Shown: positions 42,981-52,438 of the stretch, piece after piece
Position numbering within the stretch: position 1 is the stretch's first letter
Layout of the letters: the number at the start of each line of letters is the position of its first letter
Assembly (NCBI RefSeq): GCF_013377015.1
Contig: NZ_JACABA010000006.1
Span: forward strand, 191,985-252,680
Source: Rhodopseudomonas sp.
GTDB taxonomy: Bacteria; Pseudomonadota; Alphaproteobacteria; Rhizobiales; Xanthobacteraceae
Length of the DNA stretch: 60,696 bases
Reading direction: 5' to 3'
The notes under the pieces: model-generated
Database searches by the model: none
What the model was told of the DNA's origin: nothing
The model's input: the letters and a program-made list of their open reading frames with translations, nothing else
Program-made: the position numbers and the translations under genes

Positions 42981-43874
42981 TTGATCGACAAGCTCGAACT
43001 GCTGCTGGCGCTGGCCAAGGAACGGCATTTCGGCCGCGCCGCGGAGAGCTGCGGCGTGACCCAGCCGACGATGTCGACCAGCATCAAGCAGCTCGAGGAA
43101 ATCCTCGGCGTCATGCTGGTGCAGCGCGGCTCGCGCTTTCAGGGCTTCACCCCGGAGGGTGAGCGCACGCTGGACTGGGCGCGGCGGATCGTCGGCGACG
43201 TTCGCGCGATGCGGCAGGAGATCAACACCCTCAAGGACGGGCTGTCGGGCGAGATCCGGATCGCCGCGATTCCCACCGTGCTCGGCATGGTGGCGTCGCT
43301 GACCACGCCGTTCCGGGCCCGCCATCCCGAGGTCCGGTTCCGGATCGTGTCCTGCACCTCGGCGGACGTGCTCGGCCTGCTGGAGAACCTCGAGGTCGAC
43401 GCCGGCCTGACCTATATCGAGAACGAGCCGCTGGGGAAGGTGCGCACCATCCCGCTGTATCAGGAGAGCTACAAGCTGGTGACCTCGCCGGACGGCATGT
43501 TCGGCGACCGCGACCAGGTCACCTGGAGCGAGGTCGGGCAGGTGCCGCTGTGCCTGCTGACGCCGGACATGCAGAACCGCCGCATCATCGACCGCGCGCT
43601 GAAAGCCGCCGGCACCGAGGCCAAGCCGACGCTGACCTCGAATTCGATCATCGTGCTCTATACCCACGTCAAGACCGGGCGCTGGGCCAGCGTGATGCCG
43701 GGCAAGCTCGCCGAAACGCTGGGCCTCGGCGACGCCGTGCGTACCATCCCGATCGTCGATCCGGTGGTGACCTATTCGATCGGCCTGGTGGTGCCGCCGC
43801 GCGAGCCGCTGACCCCGCTGATCGCCGCGCTGGTGCAGATCGCCCGCGAAGTCGCCCCGACGCTCGAGGCGTAA
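42981..43874 (+). CDS. fdsR: LysR-family regulator of formate dehydrogenase (FdsR-like)
   Basis: 297 aa. The N-terminal winged helix-turn-helix (residues 1-60: LELLLALAKERHFGRAAES, GVTQPTMSTSIKQLEEILGV) is followed by a periplasmic-binding-like effector domain (about 90-295). It is the first gene in the direction of the fds operon, 140 bp before fdsG, the position of FdsR in Cupriavidus and Rhodobacter relatives, where it responds to formate. TTG at 42981 is the start that begins the domain; GGGA is adjacent upstream and no in-frame ATG exists nearby. Confidence 0.88.
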   Translation: MIDKLELLLALAKERHFGRAAESCGVTQPTMSTSIKQLEEILGVMLVQRGSRFQGFTPEGERTLDWARRIVGDVRAMRQEINTLKDGLSGEIRIAAIPTVLGMVASLTTPFRARHPEVRFRIVSCTSADVLGLLENLEVDAGLTYIENEPLGKVRTIPLYQESYKLVTSPDGMFGDRDQVTWSEVGQVPLCLLTPDMQNRRIIDRALKAAGTEAKPTLTSNSIIVLYTHVKTGRWASVMPGKLAETLGLGDAVRTIPIVDPVVTYSIGLVVPPREPLTPLIAALVQIAREVAPTLEA

Positions 43875-43888
43875 TCCGGCCCCGGGAA

Positions 43889-43909
43889 ATTGCTGCGGCG
43901 CAGCGCAAT
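43889..43909 (+). promoter_or_regulatory. Candidate FdsR operator
   Basis: ATTGC, 11 bases, GCAAT: an inverted repeat of LysR type in the 140-bp gap between fdsR and fdsG. Confidence 0.4.
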
Positions 43910-44014
43910 CCCGTCGTTGCCGATTCCGTATCGCAGCATTGGACTGCTTTATTGATCTTTGGAATGATTCCAACTCAGATCGTCCGGCAATCCACCGACG
44001 ACCAAAGAGTGCCG

Positions 44015-44485
44015 ATGCAATACGAACCATGGGAGGCCGCCCGCGCGGCCGAGATCATCGCCGGGCACGCCGGCAAGGAAGGATCGACGCTGGTGATCCT
44101 GCACGCGTTGCAGGAGGCGTTCGGCTATGTGCCGGAGCCGGCGATCCCGATGATCGCCGAGGCGCTGAATCATTCCCGCGCCGAGGTCCACGGCGTCTTC
44201 ACCTTCTATCACGAGTTCCGCAAGGAGCCGGCCGGGCGCCATGTGCTGAAGCTGTGCCGGGCCGAGGCCTGCCAGGCCGCCGGCGGCGATGCGCTCGCCG
44301 CGCAGGCCGAGCACAGGCTCGGCATTTCGATCGGGAACACCACGCCGGACGGCGGCGTTACCCTGGAGCCGATCTATTGCCTCGGGCTCTGCGCCACCGC
44401 GCCGTCGGCGATGTTCGACGACCGGGTGATCGGCCGGCTCGACGCGCAGCGGCTCGATGCCCTCATGGCGGAGGCGCAGCGATGA
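44015..44485 (+). CDS. fdsG: NAD+-dependent formate dehydrogenase gamma subunit FdsG
   Basis: 156 aa, thioredoxin-like [2Fe-2S] subunit related to NuoE. The four cluster cysteines are C81 and C86 (KLCRAEACQ) and C122 and C126 (YCLGLCATAP). The N-terminal helical domain (HALQEAFGYVPEPAIPMIAE) is typical. It passes electrons within the diaphorase module to FdsB. ATG at 44015 is chosen by family length; GTG at 44009 and ATG at 43964 are in frame. Its TGA overlaps the fdsB start (ATGA). Confidence 0.93.
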   Translation: MQYEPWEAARAAEIIAGHAGKEGSTLVILHALQEAFGYVPEPAIPMIAEALNHSRAEVHGVFTFYHEFRKEPAGRHVLKLCRAEACQAAGGDALAAQAEHRLGISIGNTTPDGGVTLEPIYCLGLCATAPSAMFDDRVIGRLDAQRLDALMAEAQR

Positions 44486-46038
44486 CGCTTCGCATCTTTA
44501 TTCCGCGCGATGCCGGCGCGGTCGCGGTCGGCGCCGATGAGATCGCTACCGGCCTGCTCGACCTCGCGCATGCGCGCGACGTCGCGATCGATTTGGTTAG
44601 GACCGGCTCGCGCGGACTGTATTGGCTGGAACCGATGCTGGAAGTCGCCACCGAGGTCGGGCGCATCGCCTACGGGCCGATGACGCCCGACGATGTCGCC
44701 TCGGTATTCGATGCGATCCTGGCCGACGGCCCGCATCCGCTGCGGCTCGGCCTCACCGAGGAAATTCCCTGGCTGAAGCGGCAGACAAGGCTGACCTTCG
44801 CCCGCTGCGGCGTGATCGATCCGCGCTCCAGCGACGATTACCGCGCGCATGGTGGCTACAAGGGCCTCGAGCGCGCGCTGGCGATGAGCTCCGAGGATAT
44901 CATCGACGACATCGTCAAGTCCGGACTGCGCGGCCGCGGCGGTGCGGGCTTTCCGACCGGGATCAAGTGGCGGACCGTCGCGCATGCCGGCCGCGGCCAG
45001 AAATACATTTGCTGCAACGCTGACGAGGGCGACTCCGGCACCTTCGCCGACCGCATGATCATGGAGGGCGATCCCTTCATGGTGCTGGAAGGCATGACCA
45101 TCGCCGGCATCGCGGTCGGCGCCACCAAGGGCTACATCTATATCCGCTCGGAATATCCGCATGCGATCGAGGCGATGAACGCAGCGATCGCGGTGGCGCG
45201 GCGCACCGGCTATCTCGGCCACAATATCTGCCGCTCCACCGACAGCTTCGACGTCGAGGTTCGGGTCGGCGCCGGCGCCTATATCTGCGGCGAGGAGACC
45301 TCGATGCTGGAAAGCCTCGAGGGCAAGCGCGGCGTGGTCCGCGCCAAGCCTCCGTTGCCGGCGCATAAGGGCCTGTTCGGCAAGCCGACCGTGATCAACA
45401 ACGTGCTGAGCTTTGCGGCCGTGCCCTACATCCTCGCCGGCGGCGCGCAGGCCTATGCGGATTGCGGCATGGGCCGTTCGCGCGGCACCAAGCCGATCCA
45501 GCTCGGCGGCAACATCAAGCATGGCGGGCTGTTCGAGGTCGCCTTCGGCATCACGCTCGGCGAACTGGTCGACGACATCGGCGGCGGCACGCTGAGCGGC
45601 CGACCGGTGCGCGCGGTGCAGGTCGGCGGCCCGCTCGGCGCCTATTTCCCCCGCGCGCTGTTCGACACGCCCTATGATTACGAGGCCTTCGCGGCGCGCA
45701 GCGGCATGGTCGGTCATGGCGGCATCGTGGTGTTCGACGACACCGTCGACATGGCCCGGCAGGCCCGCTTCGCGATGGAGTTCTGCGCCGTCGAATCCTG
45801 CGGCAAGTGCACGCCGTGCCGGATCGGCTCGGTGCGCGGCGTCGAGACCATCGACAAGATCATCAAGGGCGACCGCGCGGCCGAGAATATCGCCGTGCTG
45901 GAAGACCTCTGCCAGACCATGAAGTTCGGCTCGCTTTGCGCGCTGGGCGGCTTCGTGCCGTTTCCGGTGCTCAGCGCGCTGACGCATTTCCCGGAAGATT
46001 TCGGCCTGGCGCCCTCGCGCCTGCAGGCTGCGGAATAA
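44482..46038 (+). CDS. fdsB: Formate dehydrogenase beta subunit FdsB (FMN, NADH site)
   Basis: Diaphorase subunit of 518 aa, NuoF-like, where electrons from formate reduce NAD+. It has an N-terminal thioredoxin-like part (1-110). The FMN/NADH region follows: GLRGRGGAGFPTGIKW (near 152) and NADEGDSGTFADR, then YICGEETSMLESLEG. The [4Fe-4S] ligands are ESCGKCTPCRIGS near 440 with the fourth Cys in SLCALGG. It is complete. It overlaps fdsG by four bases and is followed 11 bases later by fdsA. Confidence 0.95.
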   Translation: MTLRIFIPRDAGAVAVGADEIATGLLDLAHARDVAIDLVRTGSRGLYWLEPMLEVATEVGRIAYGPMTPDDVASVFDAILADGPHPLRLGLTEEIPWLKRQTRLTFARCGVIDPRSSDDYRAHGGYKGLERALAMSSEDIIDDIVKSGLRGRGGAGFPTGIKWRTVAHAGRGQKYICCNADEGDSGTFADRMIMEGDPFMVLEGMTIAGIAVGATKGYIYIRSEYPHAIEAMNAAIAVARRTGYLGHNICRSTDSFDVEVRVGAGAYICGEETSMLESLEGKRGVVRAKPPLPAHKGLFGKPTVINNVLSFAAVPYILAGGAQAYADCGMGRSRGTKPIQLGGNIKHGGLFEVAFGITLGELVDDIGGGTLSGRPVRAVQVGGPLGAYFPRALFDTPYDYEAFAARSGMVGHGGIVVFDDTVDMARQARFAMEFCAVESCGKCTPCRIGSVRGVETIDKIIKGDRAAENIAVLEDLCQTMKFGSLCALGGFVPFPVLSALTHFPEDFGLAPSRLQAAE

Positions 46039-46049
46039 GGACGACCGAC

Positions 46050-48893
46050 ATGTCGCTGATCCAGGAAATCGATTTTGGAACGCCGCGCTCGAAGTCCGAG
46101 ACGATGGTGACGCTGACCATCGACGGCAACAGCATCACGGTGCCGGAAGGCACCTCGATCATGCGCGCCGCGATGGAAATGGGCACTGCGATTCCGAAAC
46201 TGTGCGCCACCGACATGGTCGACGCATTCGGCTCCTGCCGGCTGTGTCTGGTCGAGGTCGAAGGCCGCAACGGCACGCCGGCGTCGTGCACCACGCCGGT
46301 CGCCGCCGGCATCGTTGTGCACACCCAGACCGAGCGGCTGAAGACGATCCGCAAGGGCGTGATGGAGCTCTACATCTCCGACCATCCGCTGGACTGCCTG
46401 ACCTGTTCGGCCAATGGCGATTGCGAATTGCAGGACATGGCCGGGGCGGTCGGGTTGCGCGACGTGCGCTACGGCCAGAACGGCGAACAGCATCCCAATC
46501 CGGGAATCGACAGCTCGAATCCGTATTTCACCTACGATCCATCGAAATGCATCGTCTGCTCGCGCTGCGTCCGCGCCTGCGAGGACGTGCAAGGCACCTT
46601 CGCGCTGACCATCGCGGGCCGCGGCTTCGGCTCGGTAGTGTCGGCCGGCATGCAGGAATCCTTCCTCGGCTCGGAATGCGTCTCCTGCGGCGCCTGCGTG
46701 CAGGCCTGCCCGACCGCGACGTTGAACGAGAAATCGGTGATCGCGATCGGCACGCCGGAACATTCGGTGGTGACAACTTGCGCCTATTGCGGCGTCGGCT
46801 GCTCGTTCAAGGCGGAGATGCGCGGCGAGGAAGTCGTCCGCATGGTGCCCTACAAGGACGGCAAGGCCAATCGCGGCCATTCCTGCGTCAAGGGCCGCTT
46901 CGCCTGGGGTTACACCAACCACAAGGAACGCATTCTCAACCCGATGATCCGCGCCAAGATCACCGATCCGTGGCGCGAAGTATCGTGGGACGAGGCGTTC
47001 AATCACGCCGCCTCGGAGTTCAAGCGGATTCAGGCCAAGTACGGCCGGGATTCGATCGGCGGCATCACCTCGTCGCGCTGCACCAACGAAGAGACCTATC
47101 TGGTGCAGAAGCTGATCCGCGCCGGCTTCGGCAACAACAATGTCGATACCTGCGCCCGGGTCTGCCATTCGCCGACCGGCTACGGCCTCTCCACCACCTT
47201 CGGCACTTCGGCCGGCACCCAGGATTTCGACTCGGTCGAACACGCCGACGTGGTGATGATCATCGGCGCCAACCCGACGGACGGCCATCCGGTGTTCGCC
47301 TCGCGGCTGAAGAAGCGGTTGCGCGATGGCGCCAAGCTGATCGTGATCGATCCGCGCCGCACCGATATCGTCCGCTCCGCGCATGTCGAGGCGCAGCATC
47401 ATCTGCCGCTGCTGCCCGGCACCAATGTGGCGGTGCTGACCGCGATCGCGCATGTGATCGTCACCGAGGGCCTCGCCGACGAGGCCTTCGTGCGCGAGCG
47501 CTGCGACTGGAGCGAGTTCGAACATTGGGCGGCGTTCGTTGCGCAGCCCCACAACAGCCCGGAGGCCACCGCGATCGCTACCGGGGTCGATCCGAAGGAG
47601 CTGCGCGAAGCGGCGCGGCTGTTCGCCACCGGCGGCAACGGCGCGATCTATTACGGGCTCGGCGTCACCGAGCACAGCCAGGGCTCCACCACCGTGATGG
47701 CGATCGCCAATCTGGCGATGGCGACCGGCAATATCGGCCGGCCCGGCGTCGGCGTGAACCCGCTGCGCGGCCAGAACAACGTGCAGGGCGCCTGCGACAT
47801 GGGCTCGTTCCCGCACGAACTGCCGGGCTACCGCCACATCTCCACCGACTCGGTGCGCGAGAGCTTCGAATCGATGTGGGGCGTGCATCTCAACAAGGAG
47901 CCGGGCCTGCGGATTCCCAACATGCTCGACGCCGCGGTCGATGGCTCGTTCAAGGGACTCTACGTCCAGGGCGAGGACATCCTGCAATCCGATCCCAACA
48001 CCAAGCACGTCGCCGCCGGGCTTGAGGCGATGGAATGCGTCATCGTCCACGACCTATTCTTGAACGAGACCGCGAACTACGCCCATGTGTTCCTGCCGGG
48101 CTCGACCTTCCTGGAGAAGAACGGCACCTTCACCAATGCCGAGCGCCGCATTCAGCGGGTGCGCAAGGTGGTGGCGCCGCGCAACGGCCTGGAAGATTGG
48201 GAAGTCACCATCGGCCTCGCCAAGGCGATGGGATTCGAAATGACATACGAGCATCCGTCGCAGATCATGGACGAGATCGCGGCGCTGACGCCGACCTTCG
48301 CCGGCGTCTCCTATGCCAAGCTCGAGGAACTCGGTTCGGTGCAGTGGCCGTGCAACGAGAAGTCGCCGGAAGGCACCCCGGTGATGCACATCGATCATTT
48401 TGTCCGCGGCAAGGGCAAGTTCGTCATCACCGAATATATCGCCACCGACGAGAAGACCGGGCCGCGCTTCCCACTGTTGCTGACCACGGGGCGAATCCTC
48501 AGCCAGTACAATGTCGGCGCGCAGACCAGGCGTACCGAAAACGTGGTCTGGCATCAGGAGGACCGTCTGGAAATTCATCCGCACGACGCCGAACAGCGCG
48601 GCGTTCGCGACGGCGACTGGGTGCGGCTCGCCAGCCGCGCCGGCGAAACCGCGTTGCGGGCGCAGATCACCGAGCGCGTCGCGCCCGGTGTGGTCTACAC
48701 TACGTTCCATCACCCCGACACCCAGGCCAATGTGATCACCACTGAATTCTCCGACTGGGCCACCAATTGTCCGGAATACAAGGTCACCGCCGTTCAAGTG
48801 TCGCCGTCGAACGGCCCCTCGGAATGGCAGAAGGCCTATGACGAGCAGGCCCGCCAGTCGCGACGGATCGCGGTCGTGGAAGCGGCGGAGTAA
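46050..48893 (+). CDS. fdsA: Formate dehydrogenase alpha subunit FdsA (bis-MGD, Fe-S)
   Basis: Catalytic subunit of 947 aa, cytosolic, oxidising formate to CO2 at a molybdenum (or tungsten) bis-MGD centre. Metal ligand Cys368 lies in NNVDTCARVCHSPT, the place of selenocysteine in E. coli FdhF. Cluster ligands in order: [2Fe-2S] C52, C63, C66, C80; H112-C116-C119-C125; two ferredoxin sets C167-C170-C173-C177 and C210-C213-C216-C220; and C244-C247-C251-C279. All are intact. AAGGA precedes the ATG. The stop overlaps the next start (TAATG). Confidence 0.97.
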   Translation: MSLIQEIDFGTPRSKSETMVTLTIDGNSITVPEGTSIMRAAMEMGTAIPKLCATDMVDAFGSCRLCLVEVEGRNGTPASCTTPVAAGIVVHTQTERLKTIRKGVMELYISDHPLDCLTCSANGDCELQDMAGAVGLRDVRYGQNGEQHPNPGIDSSNPYFTYDPSKCIVCSRCVRACEDVQGTFALTIAGRGFGSVVSAGMQESFLGSECVSCGACVQACPTATLNEKSVIAIGTPEHSVVTTCAYCGVGCSFKAEMRGEEVVRMVPYKDGKANRGHSCVKGRFAWGYTNHKERILNPMIRAKITDPWREVSWDEAFNHAASEFKRIQAKYGRDSIGGITSSRCTNEETYLVQKLIRAGFGNNNVDTCARVCHSPTGYGLSTTFGTSAGTQDFDSVEHADVVMIIGANPTDGHPVFASRLKKRLRDGAKLIVIDPRRTDIVRSAHVEAQHHLPLLPGTNVAVLTAIAHVIVTEGLADEAFVRERCDWSEFEHWAAFVAQPHNSPEATAIATGVDPKELREAARLFATGGNGAIYYGLGVTEHSQGSTTVMAIANLAMATGNIGRPGVGVNPLRGQNNVQGACDMGSFPHELPGYRHISTDSVRESFESMWGVHLNKEPGLRIPNMLDAAVDGSFKGLYVQGEDILQSDPNTKHVAAGLEAMECVIVHDLFLNETANYAHVFLPGSTFLEKNGTFTNAERRIQRVRKVVAPRNGLEDWEVTIGLAKAMGFEMTYEHPSQIMDEIAALTPTFAGVSYAKLEELGSVQWPCNEKSPEGTPVMHIDHFVRGKGKFVITEYIATDEKTGPRFPLLLTTGRILSQYNVGAQTRRTENVVWHQEDRLEIHPHDAEQRGVRDGDWVRLASRAGETALRAQITERVAPGVVYTTFHHPDTQANVITTEFSDWATNCPEYKVTAVQVSPSNGPSEWQKAYDEQARQSRRIAVVEAAE

Positions 48894-49738
48894 TGGTGCA
48901 CAAGGCGGTTCGTTCCATCCCCAGCATGACCTGGCGCAACGGCGGCGTCAGCGATGCGATGCGCGCGGTTCCCGAGGAAACCGCGGTCGCGATCAGCTAC
49001 AATGGCGGCACCTATGCGGTGATGATGGCGACGCCGGGCGACCTAGAGGATTTTGCGACCGGCTTCAGCCTGAGCGAAGGCGTCGTCGAGACCGCCTCGC
49101 AGATCAACTCGCTCGATGTCGTTGAGCTCGATGACGGCATTGAATTGCGGATGTGGATCGGCGAGGCCATCGCCGAGCGACTGCAGCAACGGCGCCGCCA
49201 CATCGCGGGGCCGACCGGCTGCGGATTATGCGGGATCGAATCGATCGCCGAGGCGATGCGGCCGGCGGCAACGGTCGGGGCCGGCCGGCAGTTTTCACCC
49301 GAGCAGATTGTCTCGGCGATCCAGGCCGTTCCCGCACTGCAGAAGATCAACATCGAGACCCGCGCGGTGCATGCGGCAGCGTTCTGGGGCCCCACGCAGG
49401 GCATCGTTTGTCTGCGTGAGGACGTCGGCCGCCACAACGCGCTCGACAAGCTCGCCGGGGCTCTGGCACGCGAAAAAGTCACCACTACTAATGGAATGGT
49501 CTTGCTGACAAGTCGCGTTTCGGTTGAAATGGTTCAGAAGACAGCGACGATCGGCGCGCCGGTGCTGGTCGCGGTGTCGGCGCCAACCGCGCTGGCGGTG
49601 CGGATGGCCGACGCCGCGGGGATTACGCTAGCCGCGATTGCCCGCGCCGATGGTTTTGAAGTCTTCACGCATCCCGGCCGGATCGCTGCGAGCGCCGCCG
49701 ATCTTGCGAATGTTCAAGGAGTTGCTGGTGTCGCCTGA
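48893..49738 (+). CDS. fdhD: Formate dehydrogenase accessory sulfurtransferase FdhD/FdsC
   Basis: 281 aa chaperone that carries sulfur from a cysteine desulfurase to the molybdenum cofactor and inserts it into FdsA; without it the enzyme is inactive. The key loop GPTGCGLCGIES (Cys110, Cys113), the VHAAAFW segment and LREDVGRHNALDKLAGAL are typical of FdhD. Its ATG shares one base with the fdsA stop (TAATG). It has no part in the electron chain. In Rhodobacter the same position is called fdsC. Confidence 0.95.
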   Translation: MVHKAVRSIPSMTWRNGGVSDAMRAVPEETAVAISYNGGTYAVMMATPGDLEDFATGFSLSEGVVETASQINSLDVVELDDGIELRMWIGEAIAERLQQRRRHIAGPTGCGLCGIESIAEAMRPAATVGAGRQFSPEQIVSAIQAVPALQKINIETRAVHAAAFWGPTQGIVCLREDVGRHNALDKLAGALAREKVTTTNGMVLLTSRVSVEMVQKTATIGAPVLVAVSAPTALAVRMADAAGITLAAIARADGFEVFTHPGRIAASAADLANVQGVAGVA

Positions 49739-49946
49739 CCACCTGATCTACATGGCCAACCAGATTGGCACGTTCTTCAAGAGCCAGGGGCCGGACAAGG
49801 CGGTGCCCGGCATCACCGAGCATATCAAGAAATTCTGGGACCCTCGAATGCGCTCCGCGATCCTGGCGCATCTCGATGCCGGCGGGTCAGGACTACAGCC
49901 GGACGTGCGGGCTGCGGTCGAGGCTCTGAAGATACAGGGATCATAA
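49728..49946 (+). CDS. fdsD: Formate dehydrogenase delta subunit FdsD
   Basis: 72 aa; a small subunit needed for assembly or stability of the FdsABG complex in relatives, without known cofactor. The start is GTG at 49728 (VSPDHLIYMANQIGTFF), because AAGGAG (49716-49721) sits six bases before it and family members start there; ATG at 49710 is possible. The gene overlaps the end of fdhD by 11 bases in another frame. The aromatic KFWDPRMRSAILAHL segment is the family hallmark. Confidence 0.92.
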   Translation: MSPDHLIYMANQIGTFFKSQGPDKAVPGITEHIKKFWDPRMRSAILAHLDAGGSGLQPDVRAAVEALKIQGS

Positions 49947-49991
49947 ATATCAGGTCAGCCCAACAACCGGGCGACTGCGGGGAGGCTAACG

Positions 49992-51638
49992 ATGTCGACA
50001 ATTGAGGGTGCCGGAAGACTTTCCGGTGCGGGCGGCGGGATTCTGGATCGCGAGCGGATCATTGCGAAAGCCGGCTATAATCGCTGGCTGGTTCCGCCCG
50101 CGGCTTTGTGCATCCATCTTTGCATCGGCATGGCCTATGGCTTCAGCGTGTTCTGGCTGCCGCTGTCGCGCGCGATCGGGCTCAGCGCGCCCAAGGTCTG
50201 CGCCGACATGACGATTTTCCAGGAGCTGGTCACCACCAGTTGCGACTGGCGGGTCGCCAGCCTCGGCTGGATGTACACGCTGTTCTTCGTGCTGCTCGGC
50301 GCCTCCGCGGCGCTGTGGGGCGGCTGGGTGGAACGCTCCGGTCCGCGCAAGGCGGCGTTCGTCTCGGCGATCTGCTGGTGCGGCGGCCTCGTGCTCGGCT
50401 CGATCGGCGTCTACACCCACCAGCTCTGGCTGCTGTGGCTCGGCTCCGGCGTGATCGGCGGCATCGGCCTCGGCCTCGGTTACATCTCGCCGGTGTCGAC
50501 ACTGGTGAAATGGTTCCCGGACCGCCGCGGCATGGCGACCGGCATGGCGATCATGGGCTTCGGCGGCGGCGCCATGATCGGCGCGCCGCTCGCCAACATG
50601 CTGGTGACCTACTTCAAGAGCGCAACTGACGTCGGGGTCTGGCAGACCTTCCTGGCGATGGGCGGGATCTACTTCGTGTTCATGATGATCGGCGCGTTCT
50701 CCTACCGGCTGGCGCCGCCGAACTGGCGTCCCGACGGCTGGACCCCGCCGGAAAAGGCCAACGCCTATATCACCGCGCATCAGGTGCATCTGCGCGACGC
50801 GCACAAGACCCGGCAGTTCTGGCTGATCTGGGGGGTGCTGTGCCTGAACGTCTCCGCCGGCATCGGCGTGATCGGGATGGCCTCGCCAATGCTGCAGGAG
50901 ATTTTTGCCGGCAAGCTGATCGGCTTCCCGGATCTCAGCTTCAACCAGCTCTCGATCGAACAGAAGACCGCGATCGCGGCGATCGCCGCCGGCTTCACCG
51001 GGCTGTTGTCGCTGTTTAACATCGCCGGCCGTTTCTTCTGGGCCTCGCTGTCCGACCATATCGGCAGGAAGAACACCTACTACGTGTTCTTCCTGCTCGG
51101 CATCCTGCTCTATGCCGCGGCGCCGACCTTCGCGTCGATCGGCAGCAAGGCGCTGTTCGTCGCCGCCTTCGCCGTCATTCTGTCGATGTATGGCGGCGGC
51201 TTCGCCACCGTGCCGGCCTATCTGGCCGACATTTTCGGTACCCAGTTCGTCGGCGCCATTCACGGCCGGCTGCTGACCGCGTGGGCGACCGCCGGCATCA
51301 TCGGTCCGGTGGTGGTCAACTACATCCGTGAGGCGCAGATCGCCGCCGGGGTGCCGCGGGCGCAGGTGTACGATTTCACCATGTACATCCTGGCCGGGAT
51401 GCTGGTGCTCGGGCTGATCTGCAATTCGCTGGTCCGGCCGCTGGCGGACAAATGGTTCATGAAGCCGGAAGAAGTGCTGGCATTGCAGGCCAAGGGCACG
51501 ACGACAATGAGCGGGGGCTCCTACGGCATCGACAAGGGCGGCCTTGATGCCCGCTCGGCGGCGTTCTGGGCCTTCGTCGGCATTCCGCTGGCCTGGGGCG
51601 TCTGGATCACGCTGCAGAACGCGATCAAGATCTTCTGA
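49992..51638 (+). CDS. MFS transporter, oxalate/formate antiporter (OFA) family
   Basis: Inner-membrane carrier of 548 aa, 12 helices plus an extra C-terminal helix (near 525-545). It has OFA-type features: GMAYGFSVFWLPLSRAIG in helix 1, GGIGLGLGYISPVSTLVKWFPDRRGMATGM (helices 4-5) and GRFFWASLSDHIGRKNTYY at the cytoplasmic loop. The loop CADMTIFQELVTTSCDW is an insert near residue 70. It lies 45 bp after fdsD on the same strand, so it probably imports formate (or exchanges oxalate/formate) for the dehydrogenase (inference from context). Complete. Confidence 0.88.
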   Translation: MSTIEGAGRLSGAGGGILDRERIIAKAGYNRWLVPPAALCIHLCIGMAYGFSVFWLPLSRAIGLSAPKVCADMTIFQELVTTSCDWRVASLGWMYTLFFVLLGASAALWGGWVERSGPRKAAFVSAICWCGGLVLGSIGVYTHQLWLLWLGSGVIGGIGLGLGYISPVSTLVKWFPDRRGMATGMAIMGFGGGAMIGAPLANMLVTYFKSATDVGVWQTFLAMGGIYFVFMMIGAFSYRLAPPNWRPDGWTPPEKANAYITAHQVHLRDAHKTRQFWLIWGVLCLNVSAGIGVIGMASPMLQEIFAGKLIGFPDLSFNQLSIEQKTAIAAIAAGFTGLLSLFNIAGRFFWASLSDHIGRKNTYYVFFLLGILLYAAAPTFASIGSKALFVAAFAVILSMYGGGFATVPAYLADIFGTQFVGAIHGRLLTAWATAGIIGPVVVNYIREAQIAAGVPRAQVYDFTMYILAGMLVLGLICNSLVRPLADKWFMKPEEVLALQAKGTTTMSGGSYGIDKGGLDARSAAFWAFVGIPLAWGVWITLQNAIKIF

Positions 51639-51739
51639 TCCTTCGCGACCGATCGCGGGACGGCGGCGAGGCCGTCCGTCCCGCAGAGTCCGCAAGTCCT
51701 CGATCCCATCAAAGCAATCCTGCCAAAGGAGTTCTCTCG

Positions 51740-52000
51740 ATGCTTCGCACCGGCATTTGCCTCGCCGTCATGCTTGCCGTTTCAAGCGCAACCTACACCG
51801 CCTCGGCGCAGACCGCGGCCACCGCTCCGGCCGCAACCACTTCGAAGATCAAACTCACGCGCGAACGTCTGAAGGACATGCGTGCGAAATGGAGCCAGAA
51901 CAAAGCCAAGCTCGCCGCCTGCCGCAAGGAGGTCAAATCGAAGGGCCTGGCCGGCGACGACCGCTGGTTCTTCATCGAAGACTGCATGGCCAAGAGCTGA
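51740..52000 (+). CDS. Exported PsiF-like small protein
   Basis: 86 aa with a signal peptide (about 1-23, cut in TASA-QT). The mature part carries one PsiF-type unit: a helical stretch, then CRKEVKSKGLAGDDRWFFIEDC with two cysteines spaced as in the PsiF repeat (PF07769 type). E. coli PsiF, induced by phosphate starvation, has two such units; function unknown. AAAGGAG is 9 bases before the ATG. No Pho box is visible upstream, so control by phosphate is not shown here. Confidence 0.75.
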   Translation: MLRTGICLAVMLAVSSATYTASAQTAATAPAATTSKIKLTRERLKDMRAKWSQNKAKLAACRKEVKSKGLAGDDRWFFIEDCMAKS

Positions 52001-52438
52001 CGCCGATCGGCGCCCGCGCGGCCTCTCTTCGTCTGGGAGCACGGCAGGCCTTGGCCTGCGCCGCGGGTCGCCAAGGTCACGATCCGACCGCAGCTCGAGG
52101 CAGTCGTGACGCGATCAACAATCTGTTGAAATCAGTGGCGCACCATTAATAAGCCAATCGCTTCGCTGCAATCGACGGCGCTGGTCTTGGCACGTTGCCG
52201 AGCGAGAGCTTGCCCTTGCTGCCGCGGCCGATGCGCCCATGATCCACTCACGCCAGACTGAAATGATTGGTCAGTTGCTGACAGACGTCACGGTGGCGCG
52301 CGATGTCGTCGTTCGCTTGCGCAGCTTGTCACTCCGAAATCGCGGTTCCACCTCGGCGATAATTGATCCCCGTCAAGGCTGACGCTGTTCTGACGGCGGA
52401 TGATTTCTCGTCTGCATCACTTGCAGGGGAATTCAGTC
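52001..52438. other. 438-bp region after the PsiF-like gene
   Basis: It contains a palindrome GCAGGCC-TT-GGCCTGC (52044-52059), probably the end of the PsiF-like transcript, and an 11-base direct repeat CTGACG (52379 and 52390). Nothing else can be named. Confidence 0.45.

Noticed and set aside
45714-48050. A 778-codon minus-strand open frame (and others of 400-540 codons opposite fdsB, phoR and the ATPase)
   Set aside because: Mirror frames of strongly coding genes in high-GC DNA; His/Arg/Asp-rich, no motifs.
52379-52396. Pho-box-like repeats of GTCA with 11-base period
   Set aside because: Half-sites read CCGTCAG and GCGTCAG, a poor match, and point away from any gene.
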